A stretch of 64,000 nucleotides of DNA from Nonomuraea polychroma (GTDB taxonomy: Bacteria > Actinomycetota > Actinomycetes > Streptosporangiales > Streptosporangiaceae), in contig NZ_SAUN01000001.1 in assembly GCF_004011505.1 (NCBI RefSeq), positions 5,545,501 through 5,609,500 on the forward strand, given 5' to 3'. The number at the start of each line of letters is the position of its first letter. Position 1 is the first letter of the stretch. Below, one piece after another: positions 23,618-31,612 of this stretch. The notes under the pieces were generated by a model, which worked only from the letters and a program-made list of their open reading frames with translations, was not told the DNA's origin and did not search any database. The position numbers were made by a program, and so were the translations under genes.

Positions 23618-25396
23618 TCAGCCCGACAGCTCGACGAAGGACACCCCGGGCATGGGCAGGTCGAAGCGGAGGGTGACGGCGGTGCCGGTGACCGTGGCGG
23701 GCGGGTCCAGCTCGTCGAGGGTGTTGGCGGCGCGGAGTGCGTCCCACTGCTCGTCCGCAGGCCAGTCTCCACCCCCCATAGCGTGCCAGACGGCCTCGAT
23801 GTTGGAGTGATCGTGGTCGATGCGATGGTGCGTGAGCGTCCGCGGGCGATCTTCGAGGCCGTCGATGGTCAGCGTGATCGTACGGGCCAGCTCGGGGGTG
23901 CCGGCCGCCTGGGAGTGGTTGAGCGTGCCGTTCCAGAGCAGCACGCCGATCCGGCCGTCGTCGTGCCTGGCCGCCCACGCCTCCACGCCGGCCACGTCCC
24001 CCTCCGACGTGGCCGGCAGCTCGGTGTCGCCGAGGCGGGCGGCGAGCGCGAGCGCGTGGAAGCGGGGCTTGCGCAGGTTGCCGACGGTGAGCAGGCCGAA
24101 GCCGCCGTGGAACAGCCGCGGCGGGCGGCCCAGCTCCTCGAAGTGGTCGGAGGCCACCCAGTGCGACAGCGCGCCGATCCTGCCCGCCGCCGATCTCATG
24201 CCGTGCAGCAGGAACGCCGCCCCGAACGGCCCGTCGCCGATGCCGTGGAAGTGGGTCGGCGTGGGACCCCATTCGGTCCACCAGATGGGGATGTCCCGCC
24301 CGTGCCTGGCCAGGGCCGGGCGCCAGTCGAGCGGGGCGTTGCCGTACGTGTGCGTGGACAGGAAGTCGAGTGCCGCCCCCGACTCGGCGACGTGGGCGAG
24401 CAGCTCCTCGACCCAGCCGTTCGCCGCCGAGGCGGGGCCGCCGACGCGCAGGTCCGGGTGCACGTTCTTCACCGCGGCGGCGGTGACGTCGTAGAGCAGG
24501 AAGTACTCCTCGGGCGTGCCGGACCAGAACACGGCCAGGTTGGGCTCGTTCCACACCTCGAAGGCCCAGTGGTCGATCAGCTCGTGGATGCCGTACCGGG
24601 CGGCCAGGTGCTCGACCAGGGCCCTGACGAGGTCGCTCCACGCCTCGAAGTCCTTGGGCGGCGAGATGATCGCCTCGTAGGCGAACACGGTCTTGGACGG
24701 GTCGGCGGCCAGGTCCCGCGGCATGAAGCCGAGCTCCACGACCGGGCGCAGGCCCAGGCCGACGACCTTGTCGTAGACGGCGTCCACGCCACTGAAGTCG
24801 TAGACGTTGCCCTCCTTGTACACGCCCAGGTCGTCGCAGAGAATGCCGTGCGCCCGCACCGTCTCGACGCCCAGCTCGTCCTGCATGATCCGCAGCGCCT
24901 CGGTCAGCTCGTCGCCGATGGGCCGGCCGCCGGTCTCGCCGGTGTTGAGGAGGTACGACAGGTGCTCGGAACCGACCATGAGCTTCCAGGGGCGCGGCAG
25001 GTCACGGGTGGACTCCCGCGCGTCGACGTGGACGGAGACCTCCCCGGCGGACGCTGCCGGTCCCGCGTGGACCGCCGGGGACAGAGGGCCGACGGCGTCC
25101 ATGGCGGAGACGGCGGCCACCGCGTAGGCCGCCGCCCCGTGGCCCGTGTCCACGTACCGGCAGGACGGGACGGCCGGCACGTCCACGTCCGGCTGCCCGG
25201 CCGGCGCCCCGTCCCTGTGCACCAGGTACCCGATGGCTCCCGGCACGGGATCCCAGGTCAGCGTCACCGCACCGGCGCCGGGCACCGCCCGGAGGCCGGT
25301 CGGGGCCTCCAGGACGGGCCGTGCGGCCCCGGTGATCTCGCCGGACGCCTGGCCGATGCGCTCCTGCCAGTCGCGGTGGGCGGGCGTGTTCGTCAA
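23618..25396 (-). CDS. GH39-family glycoside hydrolase (beta-xylosidase-like)
   Basis: 592 residues. An N-terminal Fn3-like module (about 30-115, TGLRAVPGAGAVTLTWDPVP) precedes a clan A TIM barrel. The acid/base Glu284 lies in EVWNEPN and the nucleophile Glu375 in WWTEWGP, both typical of GH39. A C-terminal beta-sandwich follows from about residue 480. There is no signal peptide, so it probably acts on imported oligosaccharides in the cytoplasm. The start is a TTG 13 bp after the previous stop, with GGGGAA nearby. It is the last gene of the LacI-controlled operon. GH39 members cleave beta-xylosides, alpha-iduronides or related links; the specificity here is unknown. Confidence 0.88.
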   Translation of the reverse strand: MTNTPAHRDWQERIGQASGEITGAARPVLEAPTGLRAVPGAGAVTLTWDPVPGAIGYLVHRDGAPAGQPDVDVPAVPSCRYVDTGHGAAAYAVAAVSAMDAVGPLSPAVHAGPAASAGEVSVHVDARESTRDLPRPWKLMVGSEHLSYLLNTGETGGRPIGDELTEALRIMQDELGVETVRAHGILCDDLGVYKEGNVYDFSGVDAVYDKVVGLGLRPVVELGFMPRDLAADPSKTVFAYEAIISPPKDFEAWSDLVRALVEHLAARYGIHELIDHWAFEVWNEPNLAVFWSGTPEEYFLLYDVTAAAVKNVHPDLRVGGPASAANGWVEELLAHVAESGAALDFLSTHTYGNAPLDWRPALARHGRDIPIWWTEWGPTPTHFHGIGDGPFGAAFLLHGMRSAAGRIGALSHWVASDHFEELGRPPRLFHGGFGLLTVGNLRKPRFHALALAARLGDTELPATSEGDVAGVEAWAARHDDGRIGVLLWNGTLNHSQAAGTPELARTITLTIDGLEDRPRTLTHHRIDHDHSNIEAVWHAMGGGDWPADEQWDALRAANTLDELDPPATVTGTAVTLRFDLPMPGVSFVELSG

Positions 25397-25409
25397 GAGG
25401 TTCCCCGTT

Positions 25410-26918
25410 TCATCGTTTCGCTGGGACGACGTCCCATTCCTCGAGCTGCATCACCGGGCGGAGCTTGGCCTCGACGCCGGAACCGGCGAAGTAGCGGTGC
25501 AGGTTGCCCTCGGTGAGCACGTTGCCCAGGGCGGCCATCACCATGCCCTGGTCGAGGGCCAGGTACCACTTGGACACGACGCCGGAGCGCACCGCGATCG
25601 CGTCGTAGAAGCCGCCGGGTCCGTAGGCGTCGAAGTCGCGGCGCAGCTTGGCCAGGTTGGCCATGGCGGCGGCCTTCGCGTACGGCAGCGCCAGGAAGCT
25701 GGCGTGCGGCGTCACCACGCCGTCGCCGTAGGCGGCCGGCTCCGGCTGGGCCGGGCGGCAGCCCTCGTAGCCGGGGTCGGTGCTGGTGCGCTCACGGTCG
25801 GAGGTGTAGCCAGGCGTGTCCATGCCGAGCGGGTCCACGCCGTACTCGCGGTAGCCGCCGTGCGGGTCGTTGGACGGGGAGAAGCCCCAGTAGCCGTAGC
25901 GGGCCTCGTTCAGTCCGTGCTCGATCTGGGCCCGGACGAAGACCGGGTGGTTGCGGCCCCAGCTGCGCGGCGCCCACGCCGCCTCGGGGACGACGAGGTC
26001 GGGCATGAGCGCCTCGAACATGGAGCCGCCCCAGTTCGGGACGAAGCGCATGCCGCGGTAGGCGTACGTGCCCTCCCAGACGTTCACGCCCAGGTACTGC
26101 TTCCACGAGCCGACCGGCTTCTGGTCCTGCCAGCCGAAGTCGCAGCCGTTGTCGGGGAACGTCCGGTACGGGCCGAAGTAGCTCTCGCGCGGGATCTGGC
26201 CGAGCGCGATGCCCACGTACTGGCCGATGCGGGTCTCGGCGGGCGCGCCGTAGTGGTGGCAGGTGGAGTAGACGGTCGTGCCGGTGCCGGCGTAGTCGCT
26301 CGCCACGTGACAGCCGTCGGGCGGCTCCGGCCAGAAACCGCCGCGCAGCAGGCCCGTGCCGGCATCCGGGCGGGCCGCCGGGTCGTAGTACGACTTGAAG
26401 TTCATCGAGGTCAGCAGCCGGTCGGCGCGGGCGGCGTGCTGCGGGGTGGCGTTGCGGACCATCATGAGGGCTGTGGCCAGCCAGCCGTTGTCCACGCTGG
26501 AGGCGAACAGGCGGACGGGGTCGCCGGTCTCCGGCCACGTGCGCACGAGCTGGAGGGTGGCGGGGTCGTACCAGTTGTAGAACTGGCCGGTCGGGGCGTT
26601 GCGCTCCAGCCGCTCCAGTGCCGTGAGGACCCGGCCGATCCTGGTGGCTGCGTCGTGGCCGGTGATCAGGCGGAGGTCGCGGGCGGTGAGCGTGCTCCAC
26701 ACGTACGTGCCGATGTTGGTGGGTGAGGTGACCTTGGCACGGGTTTTGAGATCGCCGGTCACCTTGTCGGCGGGCAGGCCGGTGGCCGGCTCGACCATGG
26801 CGTCCATCGACCGCCAGGTGTCCTTGGCGTAACGGTGGAGCGTGCTGTCGGCGTTCGCCGGGGTTGCCGGGATCGCGAGAGCCAGCACGACTAAACCGGA
26901 CAGGATCGTCTTGCGCAT
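25410..26918 (-). CDS. Secreted glucoamylase-like glycoside hydrolase (PF10091/GH144-like)
   Basis: 502 residues with a Sec signal peptide (MRKTILSGLVVLALAIPATP to ANA). The rest is an alpha/alpha-barrel of the glycoamylase-like family: an N-terminal YAKDTWRSMDAMVEPATGLP, SSVDNGWLATALMMVRNATP, the central NWGGSMFEALMPDLVVPE, YGYWGFSPSNDPHGGYREYG, continuing VDPLGMDTPGYTSD, VVTPHASFLALPYA and YDAIAVRSGVVSKWYLALDQ. The family includes GH144 endo-beta-1,2-glucanases. The RBS AGAGGAG precedes the ATG. Acting outside the cell, it would release oligosaccharides for the neighbouring ABC transporter. The exact polymer is inference. Confidence 0.85.
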   Translation of the reverse strand: MRKTILSGLVVLALAIPATPANADSTLHRYAKDTWRSMDAMVEPATGLPADKVTGDLKTRAKVTSPTNIGTYVWSTLTARDLRLITGHDAATRIGRVLTALERLERNAPTGQFYNWYDPATLQLVRTWPETGDPVRLFASSVDNGWLATALMMVRNATPQHAARADRLLTSMNFKSYYDPAARPDAGTGLLRGGFWPEPPDGCHVASDYAGTGTTVYSTCHHYGAPAETRIGQYVGIALGQIPRESYFGPYRTFPDNGCDFGWQDQKPVGSWKQYLGVNVWEGTYAYRGMRFVPNWGGSMFEALMPDLVVPEAAWAPRSWGRNHPVFVRAQIEHGLNEARYGYWGFSPSNDPHGGYREYGVDPLGMDTPGYTSDRERTSTDPGYEGCRPAQPEPAAYGDGVVTPHASFLALPYAKAAAMANLAKLRRDFDAYGPGGFYDAIAVRSGVVSKWYLALDQGMVMAALGNVLTEGNLHRYFAGSGVEAKLRPVMQLEEWDVVPAKR

Positions 26919-26930
26919 GAGGGGCTCCTC

Positions 26931-27752
26931 TTATTTGAGTCCGGTGGTGGCGATGCCCTGGATGAAGAAGCGCTGCAGGAAGACGAACAGGAACAGGATC
27001 GGCGCGATCACCACGACCGAGCCGGCGACGAGCAGGTTGTAGTGGGTGCCTTCGTGGCCGTTGAGGATGTTGAGCGCGACCGGGAGGGTGTACATGTTCT
27101 CGCTCTGCGCGACCACGGCCGGCCACAGGAAGTTGTTCCAGGAGCCGAGGAACGTGATCAGCCCCAGCGTGGCCAGCGCCGGCCCGCACAGCGGCAGAAT
27201 GATCGTGAAGAAGATGCGGAACTCCCGGGCGCCGTCGACCCTGGCCGCGTCGATGAGCTCGTCGGGCAGGTCGGAGATGAACTGCCGCATCATGAACACG
27301 CCGAGCGGCGTCACCACGGTCGGCAGGATGATCCCGATGAACGTGTTGACCATGCCGAGCTTGGCGATCAGCACGAACTGCGGCACCATCAGCACGATCG
27401 CCGGGATCGCGAGCTGCACCAGGACCAGCCCGAACGCGAGGTTCTTGCCGCGGAAGTCGAGCTTGGCGAAGGCGTAGCCGACCATGGAGCAGAAGAGCAG
27501 GTTCGTCGCCACCAGCACGAGCGCGATGATCATGCTGTTGGCGAAGGCGGTGCCGATGTTCACCCGCTCGAACAGCTCGGCGAAGTTGTCCAGCGTCCAC
27601 GTCTGGGGCCAGAACGTCGGCGGGTCGCGCCTGATCTCCCGCTCGGGCTTGACCGAGCTGAGCGCGGTCCACAGGAACGGCCCCACGACCAGCGCCAGGC
27701 CGAGCGTGAGCCCGAGGTAGACGACGACGTGCTGGCGGCGGGTCCTTCTCAT
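26931..27752 (-). CDS. Sugar ABC transporter permease, MalG type
   Basis: 273 residues with six membrane segments. The EAA loop reads DAARVDGAREFRIFFTIILP, with the conserved Gly. The ATG overlaps the stop of the first permease gene by 4 bp (27749-27752). It forms the transport channel with the MalF-type partner; the ATPase subunit is not coded in the operon, so a shared MsiK-like ATPase is expected, as in other actinomycetes. Confidence 0.93.
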   Translation of the reverse strand: MRRTRRQHVVVYLGLTLGLALVVGPFLWTALSSVKPEREIRRDPPTFWPQTWTLDNFAELFERVNIGTAFANSMIIALVLVATNLLFCSMVGYAFAKLDFRGKNLAFGLVLVQLAIPAIVLMVPQFVLIAKLGMVNTFIGIILPTVVTPLGVFMMRQFISDLPDELIDAARVDGAREFRIFFTIILPLCGPALATLGLITFLGSWNNFLWPAVVAQSENMYTLPVALNILNGHEGTHYNLLVAGSVVVIAPILFLFVFLQRFFIQGIATTGLK

Positions 27753-28672
27753 CGTCTCCTCCCCAGCCTCAGCTGCAGCACGGCCAGAGCCACGATCACG
27801 GTGAACAGCACCGTCGAGGCGGCGCCCGCGTAGCCGTAGTTACCGACCCCGAACTGGTTGAAGATCGCCAGGGACGCCGACAGCGTGGAGTTCAGCGGCC
27901 CGCCGCGGGTCATGACCAGCGGCTCCTCCAGGAACTGCATGAACCCGACGGAGCTGTAGACGGTGCAGAACAGCAGCACGGGGCGGAGCGCGGGCACGGT
28001 CACCGCGCGGAAGCGGGCCCATCGGCCGGCGCCGTCCACCTCCGCGGCCTCGTACAGCTCCTTCGGGATGGTCTGGAGCGCGGCCAGCAACACGACCATG
28101 TTGAAGCCGAAGCTGCGCCAGGCGGTCATGACGATGATCGAGGGCAGCGCTGTGCTCGTGCTCTGCAGCCAGTTAGGGCCCTGGACGCCGGCCAGCTCCA
28201 GCAGCCGGTTGACCAGCCCGGCCTCCGGCTCCAGCAGGAACTTCCAGGCCACGGCGATGCCGATGATGCTCGTGATGTTCGGCAGGTAGTAGCCGAGCCG
28301 GAAGAAGGCGGCCGGCAGCCGGGCGATGCCCGAGTTGAGCAGGACGGCGGCGGCCAGGCCGAGCCCGATGGTCAGCGGCAGCGCCGTCACCACGAACACG
28401 ACCGTGTTGACCGCCGCCTGCCGCATGGCACCGTCGTTGACGAGCCGGAGGTAGTTGTCGACGCCGACGAGGTCGACGGCGAACGGGTTCGTCACGTCGG
28501 TGCTGCGCATGTCGGTGAAGCTCATGCCGATGCCGACGAGCAGCGGCCCCAGGTAGAACACGACGAACAACACCACGAACGGCAGGATGAACATCCAGCC
28601 GATCCAGCTCCGGCGTAAGGCGATCCGGGCCACGTCCGCCGCCCGGCCCGTCGCGGGAACCGCCAACGTCAC
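27749..28672 (-). CDS. Sugar ABC transporter permease, MalF type
   Basis: 307 residues with six membrane segments (WIGWMFILPFVVLFVVFYLG at the N-terminus). The EAA loop is YEAAEVDGAGRWARFRAVTV, ending PALRPVL. A GTG start has GGAGGG upstream. It lies 64 bp after the binding-protein gene and overlaps the MalG-type gene by 4 bp. It pairs with that permease for uptake of the same oligosaccharide. Confidence 0.93.
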   Translation of the reverse strand: MTLAVPATGRAADVARIALRRSWIGWMFILPFVVLFVVFYLGPLLVGIGMSFTDMRSTDVTNPFAVDLVGVDNYLRLVNDGAMRQAAVNTVVFVVTALPLTIGLGLAAAVLLNSGIARLPAAFFRLGYYLPNITSIIGIAVAWKFLLEPEAGLVNRLLELAGVQGPNWLQSTSTALPSIIVMTAWRSFGFNMVVLLAALQTIPKELYEAAEVDGAGRWARFRAVTVPALRPVLLFCTVYSSVGFMQFLEEPLVMTRGGPLNSTLSASLAIFNQFGVGNYGYAGAASTVLFTVIVALAVLQLRLGRRR

Positions 28673-28736
28673 AGGCCCTCCTTCGTCGGGCCTGCGACGA
28701 GCGTGCTGTGTCGATTGGTTCGCTCGCTACGCTCGC

Positions 28737-30014
28737 TCACATGCCCGTTCCGATCGTGTCGGCCTGCGACTGGATCGACTTGGCCGTCTGCTCGGGGGTC
28801 TGCGTGCCGCGGGCCAGCTTCTCCAGCTCCGTCTCCAGCACCCTGGCCACCTGCTCCCACGTCGGGAACGGCGGCGGCGTCTTGGCGTCCTTGAGCTGCT
28901 CGCCGAAGACGGCCAGTTGCTTGTCCGCGGTCAGCTCGGGCTCCTGCCAGGCCACCTGAACGGCAGGCAGGGCCTTGACCGTCGTGTACCACTTGGCCTG
29001 GACCTTGGGCTCGCTCAGCCACTGCAGGAACTTCCAGGCCGCATCACGGTTCTTCGCCTTCTTGAAGACGGCCATGGCGGACCCGCCGATGAAGCTGGTG
29101 CCCGAGACGGGGCCCTTGGGGTACGGCGCGACGTCGAACTTGTCCTTGAAGTCGGCGCCGCCGTCGTTGTTGAGCACGCCGATCATCCACGGTCCGGAGA
29201 AGAAGCCGCCCACCTGGCCCTTGATGAAGCTCTGCGGGAAGGCGTTCTCCGGCATGTCGGTCGGGGCGAGCTTCTGCTTGAACATCGACTCGTACTGCTT
29301 GAGCGCCGTCACGGCCTCGGGGGTGTCGAAGGTGTATCTCCCGTCCTTGACGATCTCGCCGCCGGCCTGCCAGATCAGCGGCAGCACCTCCTGCCAGGAG
29401 GCGCCCAGGGTGAAGCTCTGCTGGAAGCCCTTCGTGGCGCCGCCCTTGTCCTTCAGCGCCTTGGCGAAGTCGATGAACTCCTGCCACGTCTCGGGCGGCT
29501 CGACGCCGGCCTTCTTGACCTGGTCGGTGCGGTAGTAGAGGACGCGGGTCTCGACGTACCACGGCACGCCGTACGCCGTGCCGTTGAGCTCGACCGTCTG
29601 CCACGCTCCAGGGAAGAACGCCGCCTTGTCGACGAGGTTGCCCGGCGTCGGGTCGAGCGCGCCGGTCTTGGCCAGCTCGCCCGACCAGGTGGAGCCGATC
29701 ATGCTCACGTCGGGTGTGGCGCCGCCCGCGATGGCCGCGGTGATCTTGTCGTGCGCCACGTCCCACCCGATCGCCGTGACGTTGACCTTCACGCCGGGGT
29801 TGGCGGTCTCGAAGTCCTTGGCGAACGTGCCGAGCGCCTTGCCTTCCTCCCCCATCGCCCAGACCGTGACCTCCCCCGTGACCTTGCCGGTCGTGACGTT
29901 CTGCGCCTGCTCGGGTGTCTGGGCCGTGTCGCGGCCGCATCCCGCGGCCAGGATCGCGAGAGCCAGCAGGCCGCCGGTGGCGCGGGCTCCGGCGCGCCGG
30001 GTGATGGTGTTCAC
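28737..30014 (-). CDS. Sugar ABC transporter substrate-binding lipoprotein
   Basis: 425 residues from the GTG at 30014, preceded by AGGAGG at 7 nt spacing. The signal peptide ends in the lipobox LAILAAGC, so the protein is lipid-anchored. The mature part follows the family 1 solute-binding fold: VTVWAMGEEGKALGTFAKDF, ANPGVKVNVTAIGWDVAHDK and GTAYGVPWYVETRVLYYRTD. The start overlaps the lacI stop by 4 bp (GTGA, 30011-30014), so repressor and receptor are translationally coupled. The sugar cannot be told from sequence alone; the linked GH39 and PF10091 enzymes suggest a beta-linked oligosaccharide. Confidence 0.93.
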   Translation of the reverse strand: MNTITRRAGARATGGLLALAILAAGCGRDTAQTPEQAQNVTTGKVTGEVTVWAMGEEGKALGTFAKDFETANPGVKVNVTAIGWDVAHDKITAAIAGGATPDVSMIGSTWSGELAKTGALDPTPGNLVDKAAFFPGAWQTVELNGTAYGVPWYVETRVLYYRTDQVKKAGVEPPETWQEFIDFAKALKDKGGATKGFQQSFTLGASWQEVLPLIWQAGGEIVKDGRYTFDTPEAVTALKQYESMFKQKLAPTDMPENAFPQSFIKGQVGGFFSGPWMIGVLNNDGGADFKDKFDVAPYPKGPVSGTSFIGGSAMAVFKKAKNRDAAWKFLQWLSEPKVQAKWYTTVKALPAVQVAWQEPELTADKQLAVFGEQLKDAKTPPPFPTWEQVARVLETELEKLARGTQTPEQTAKSIQSQADTIGTGM

Positions 30015-31006
30015 GTGCTTACCTCCTGGGGGTGGGGACCGCAGCTGGCGCGCACGACCAGCTCGGTGGTCAGGATGAGGTGGCGCGGCGTGTCGCGGAC
30101 GCCGGTGATCAGCTCGTCGAGCGCACGGGCGGCGCGGGCGCCGAGCTCGCGCATGGGCTGGCGCACCGTGGTGAGCGCGGGCCTGGCGTGGCGGGCGGCC
30201 ATGATGTCGTCCCAGCCGGTGACGGCCACGTCGCCGGGCACGTCGAGACCGAGCTCCTCGGCCGCCAGCAGCGCTCCCAACGCCACCTCGTCGTCGGAGC
30301 AGACGATCGCCTCGGGCCGCTTGTCCTTGAGCAGCGCCTTGGCCGCGTCGAAGCCGCACTCCACGGTGTACTCGCGCGTGGCCACGGCCTCGATCGCGCC
30401 GCCGAGCACCGACCGCACGCCACGCCAGCGCTCGTCCACGTCGTCGCCGCTGGTCAGCGGCGCGCCGAGGAACGCGAAGTGCTCGTAGCCGTGGCCGGCC
30501 AGGTGCTCGGCCAGCGCCCGCGCCGACGCGGTGTTCTCGCTGCGCAGCGTGTCCGCGCCGGGCAGCGGGTCGCGTGAGATGACCACCAGCCGCACGCCGA
30601 GCCGCACCAGCTCGGCGATCAGCGGGTCGGGGACGGCGTGGCCGAAGACCAGCAGGCCGTCCACGCGCCCGGCCAGGTCCTTGATCAGGTCGTTGACTTT
30701 GGTGCGGCCCTTGGTCGACAGGATGACCACCGAGCGGCCCAGCTCGGAGGCGACCTCCTCGTAGCCGAGCAGCACCTCGGTGTAGTACGGGCCCGCGAGG
30801 TCGGGGAAGACGACGCCGTTGGCGGCGTGCCGGCCCTCGGCCAGGCTGACGCCGAGCCGGCTGGGGGTGAAGTTGAGCTCCTCGACGGCCTTGAGCACCT
30901 TCTCCCGCGTTTTGGCCGCGACGGGTCCCGTGCCGCGCAGTGCCCTGGACACGGTCGCGATGGACACGCCGGCCCGCTTGGCCACCTCGTAGATGGTCAC
31001 GTCCAT
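30011..31006 (-). CDS. LacI-family transcriptional repressor
   Basis: 331 residues. The LacI HTH and hinge are complete (TIYEVAKRAGVSIATVSRAL, GTGPVAAKTREKVLKAVEEL), followed by a periplasmic-binding-protein-like sensor domain (GVVFPDLAGPYYTEVLLGYE, VISRDPLPGAD, AIVCSDDEVALGALLAAEEL, VTGWDDIMAARHARPALTTV). It is the first gene of the operon it most likely controls, with two operators just upstream. This gives autoregulation: inducer binding would raise repressor and transporter together. RBS AAAGGAG. Confidence 0.94.
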   Translation of the reverse strand: MDVTIYEVAKRAGVSIATVSRALRGTGPVAAKTREKVLKAVEELNFTPSRLGVSLAEGRHAANGVVFPDLAGPYYTEVLLGYEEVASELGRSVVILSTKGRTKVNDLIKDLAGRVDGLLVFGHAVPDPLIAELVRLGVRLVVISRDPLPGADTLRSENTASARALAEHLAGHGYEHFAFLGAPLTSGDDVDERWRGVRSVLGGAIEAVATREYTVECGFDAAKALLKDKRPEAIVCSDDEVALGALLAAEELGLDVPGDVAVTGWDDIMAARHARPALTTVRQPMRELGARAARALDELITGVRDTPRHLILTTELVVRASCGPHPQEVST

Positions 31007-31022
31007 GGAGCCACTCCTTTTG

Positions 31023-31062
31023 TGTAAGCGCTTTCATGATGGCGTGGTGTAAGCGCTTACAC
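31023..31062. promoter_or_regulatory. Two LacI-type operators upstream of the lacI-sugar operon
   Basis: GTGTAAGCGCTTACAC (31047-31062) is a perfect 16-bp palindrome. TGTAAGCGCTTTCA (31023-31036) is a second copy with an imperfect right arm. Centres are about 25 bp apart. The proximal site lies 17 bp before the lacI start, so repression by promoter blocking or short-range cooperation is expected. Confidence 0.85.
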
Positions 31063-31149
31063 AAATGCAGTGTGCCAGGCTTGTTAACTTCTCGTACAGA
31101 CCCCGTGGAGTAACGGTGAGGTCACGCCGGGGATGGGTAGCTGGACGGC

Positions 31150-31554
31150 ATGCTCTACGGCAAGGAACACGTCCGGCGTTATCAGGAAACCGACGGCGCG
31201 GAGGGACACGACTGGAACAACACCACAGTCCTCCTCCTCACCACCAAAGGCCGCAAGTCGGGCAGACCATATACGACCCCGCTCATCTACCAGCGGCACG
31301 GCGACGACCACGTGGTCGTGGCGTCCAAGGGCGGGGATCCCGACCATCCGGAGTGGTACAAGAACCTGAAGGCGAACCCCGACGTCGAGGTGCAGGTCAA
31401 GGGCGACAAGTTCAAGGCCCGCGCCCGCACGTCGAGCCCCGAGGAGAAGCCCGAGCTCTGGGGGCTCATGACCAGGACGTGGCCCGACTACGACGAATAC
31501 CAGCGCAAGACCGACCGCGACATCCCGGTCGTCGTCCTCGAGCGCGTCACCTGA
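31150..31554 (+). CDS. F420-dependent (DDN-type) nitroreductase-family oxidoreductase
   Basis: 134 residues of the deazaflavin-dependent nitroreductase family: TTVLLLTTKGRKSGRPYTTP (the GRKSG motif binding the F420 phosphate), VVVASKGGDPDHPEWYKNLK, ANPDVEVQVKGDKFKARA, and the C-terminal YQRKTDRDIPVVVLERV. It probably reduces quinones or nitro compounds with reduced F420, a cofactor found in actinomycetes. It is monocistronic and ends in a strong hairpin. Confidence 0.9.
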   Translation: MLYGKEHVRRYQETDGAEGHDWNNTTVLLLTTKGRKSGRPYTTPLIYQRHGDDHVVVASKGGDPDHPEWYKNLKANPDVEVQVKGDKFKARARTSSPEEKPELWGLMTRTWPDYDEYQRKTDRDIPVVVLERVT

Positions 31555-31565
31555 CGGAAAACCCT

Positions 31566-31604
31566 GCCGCGGCCGCCCGCGCGTCATGCGCGGGCGGCCG
31601 CGGC
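31566..31604. terminator. Bidirectional terminator, 17-bp stem
   Basis: A perfect 17-bp GC stem (31566-31582 with 31588-31604) around a 5-nt loop (gtcat) lies between convergent stops at 31554 and 31613. Confidence 0.85.
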
Positions 31605-31612
31605 TGTGGGCA

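Noticed and set aside
17276..25516. Very long plus-strand ORFs opposite the CHAT and GH39 genes (up to 895 codons)
   Set aside because: They mirror the third-position GC bias of the true minus-strand genes and encode low-complexity Arg/Gly/Val/His-rich strings.
28690..28740. cgctcgctacgctcgctc motif between the binding-protein and permease genes
   Set aside because: A short common actinomycete oligonucleotide; not a full palindrome and no array, so not called a repeat element.
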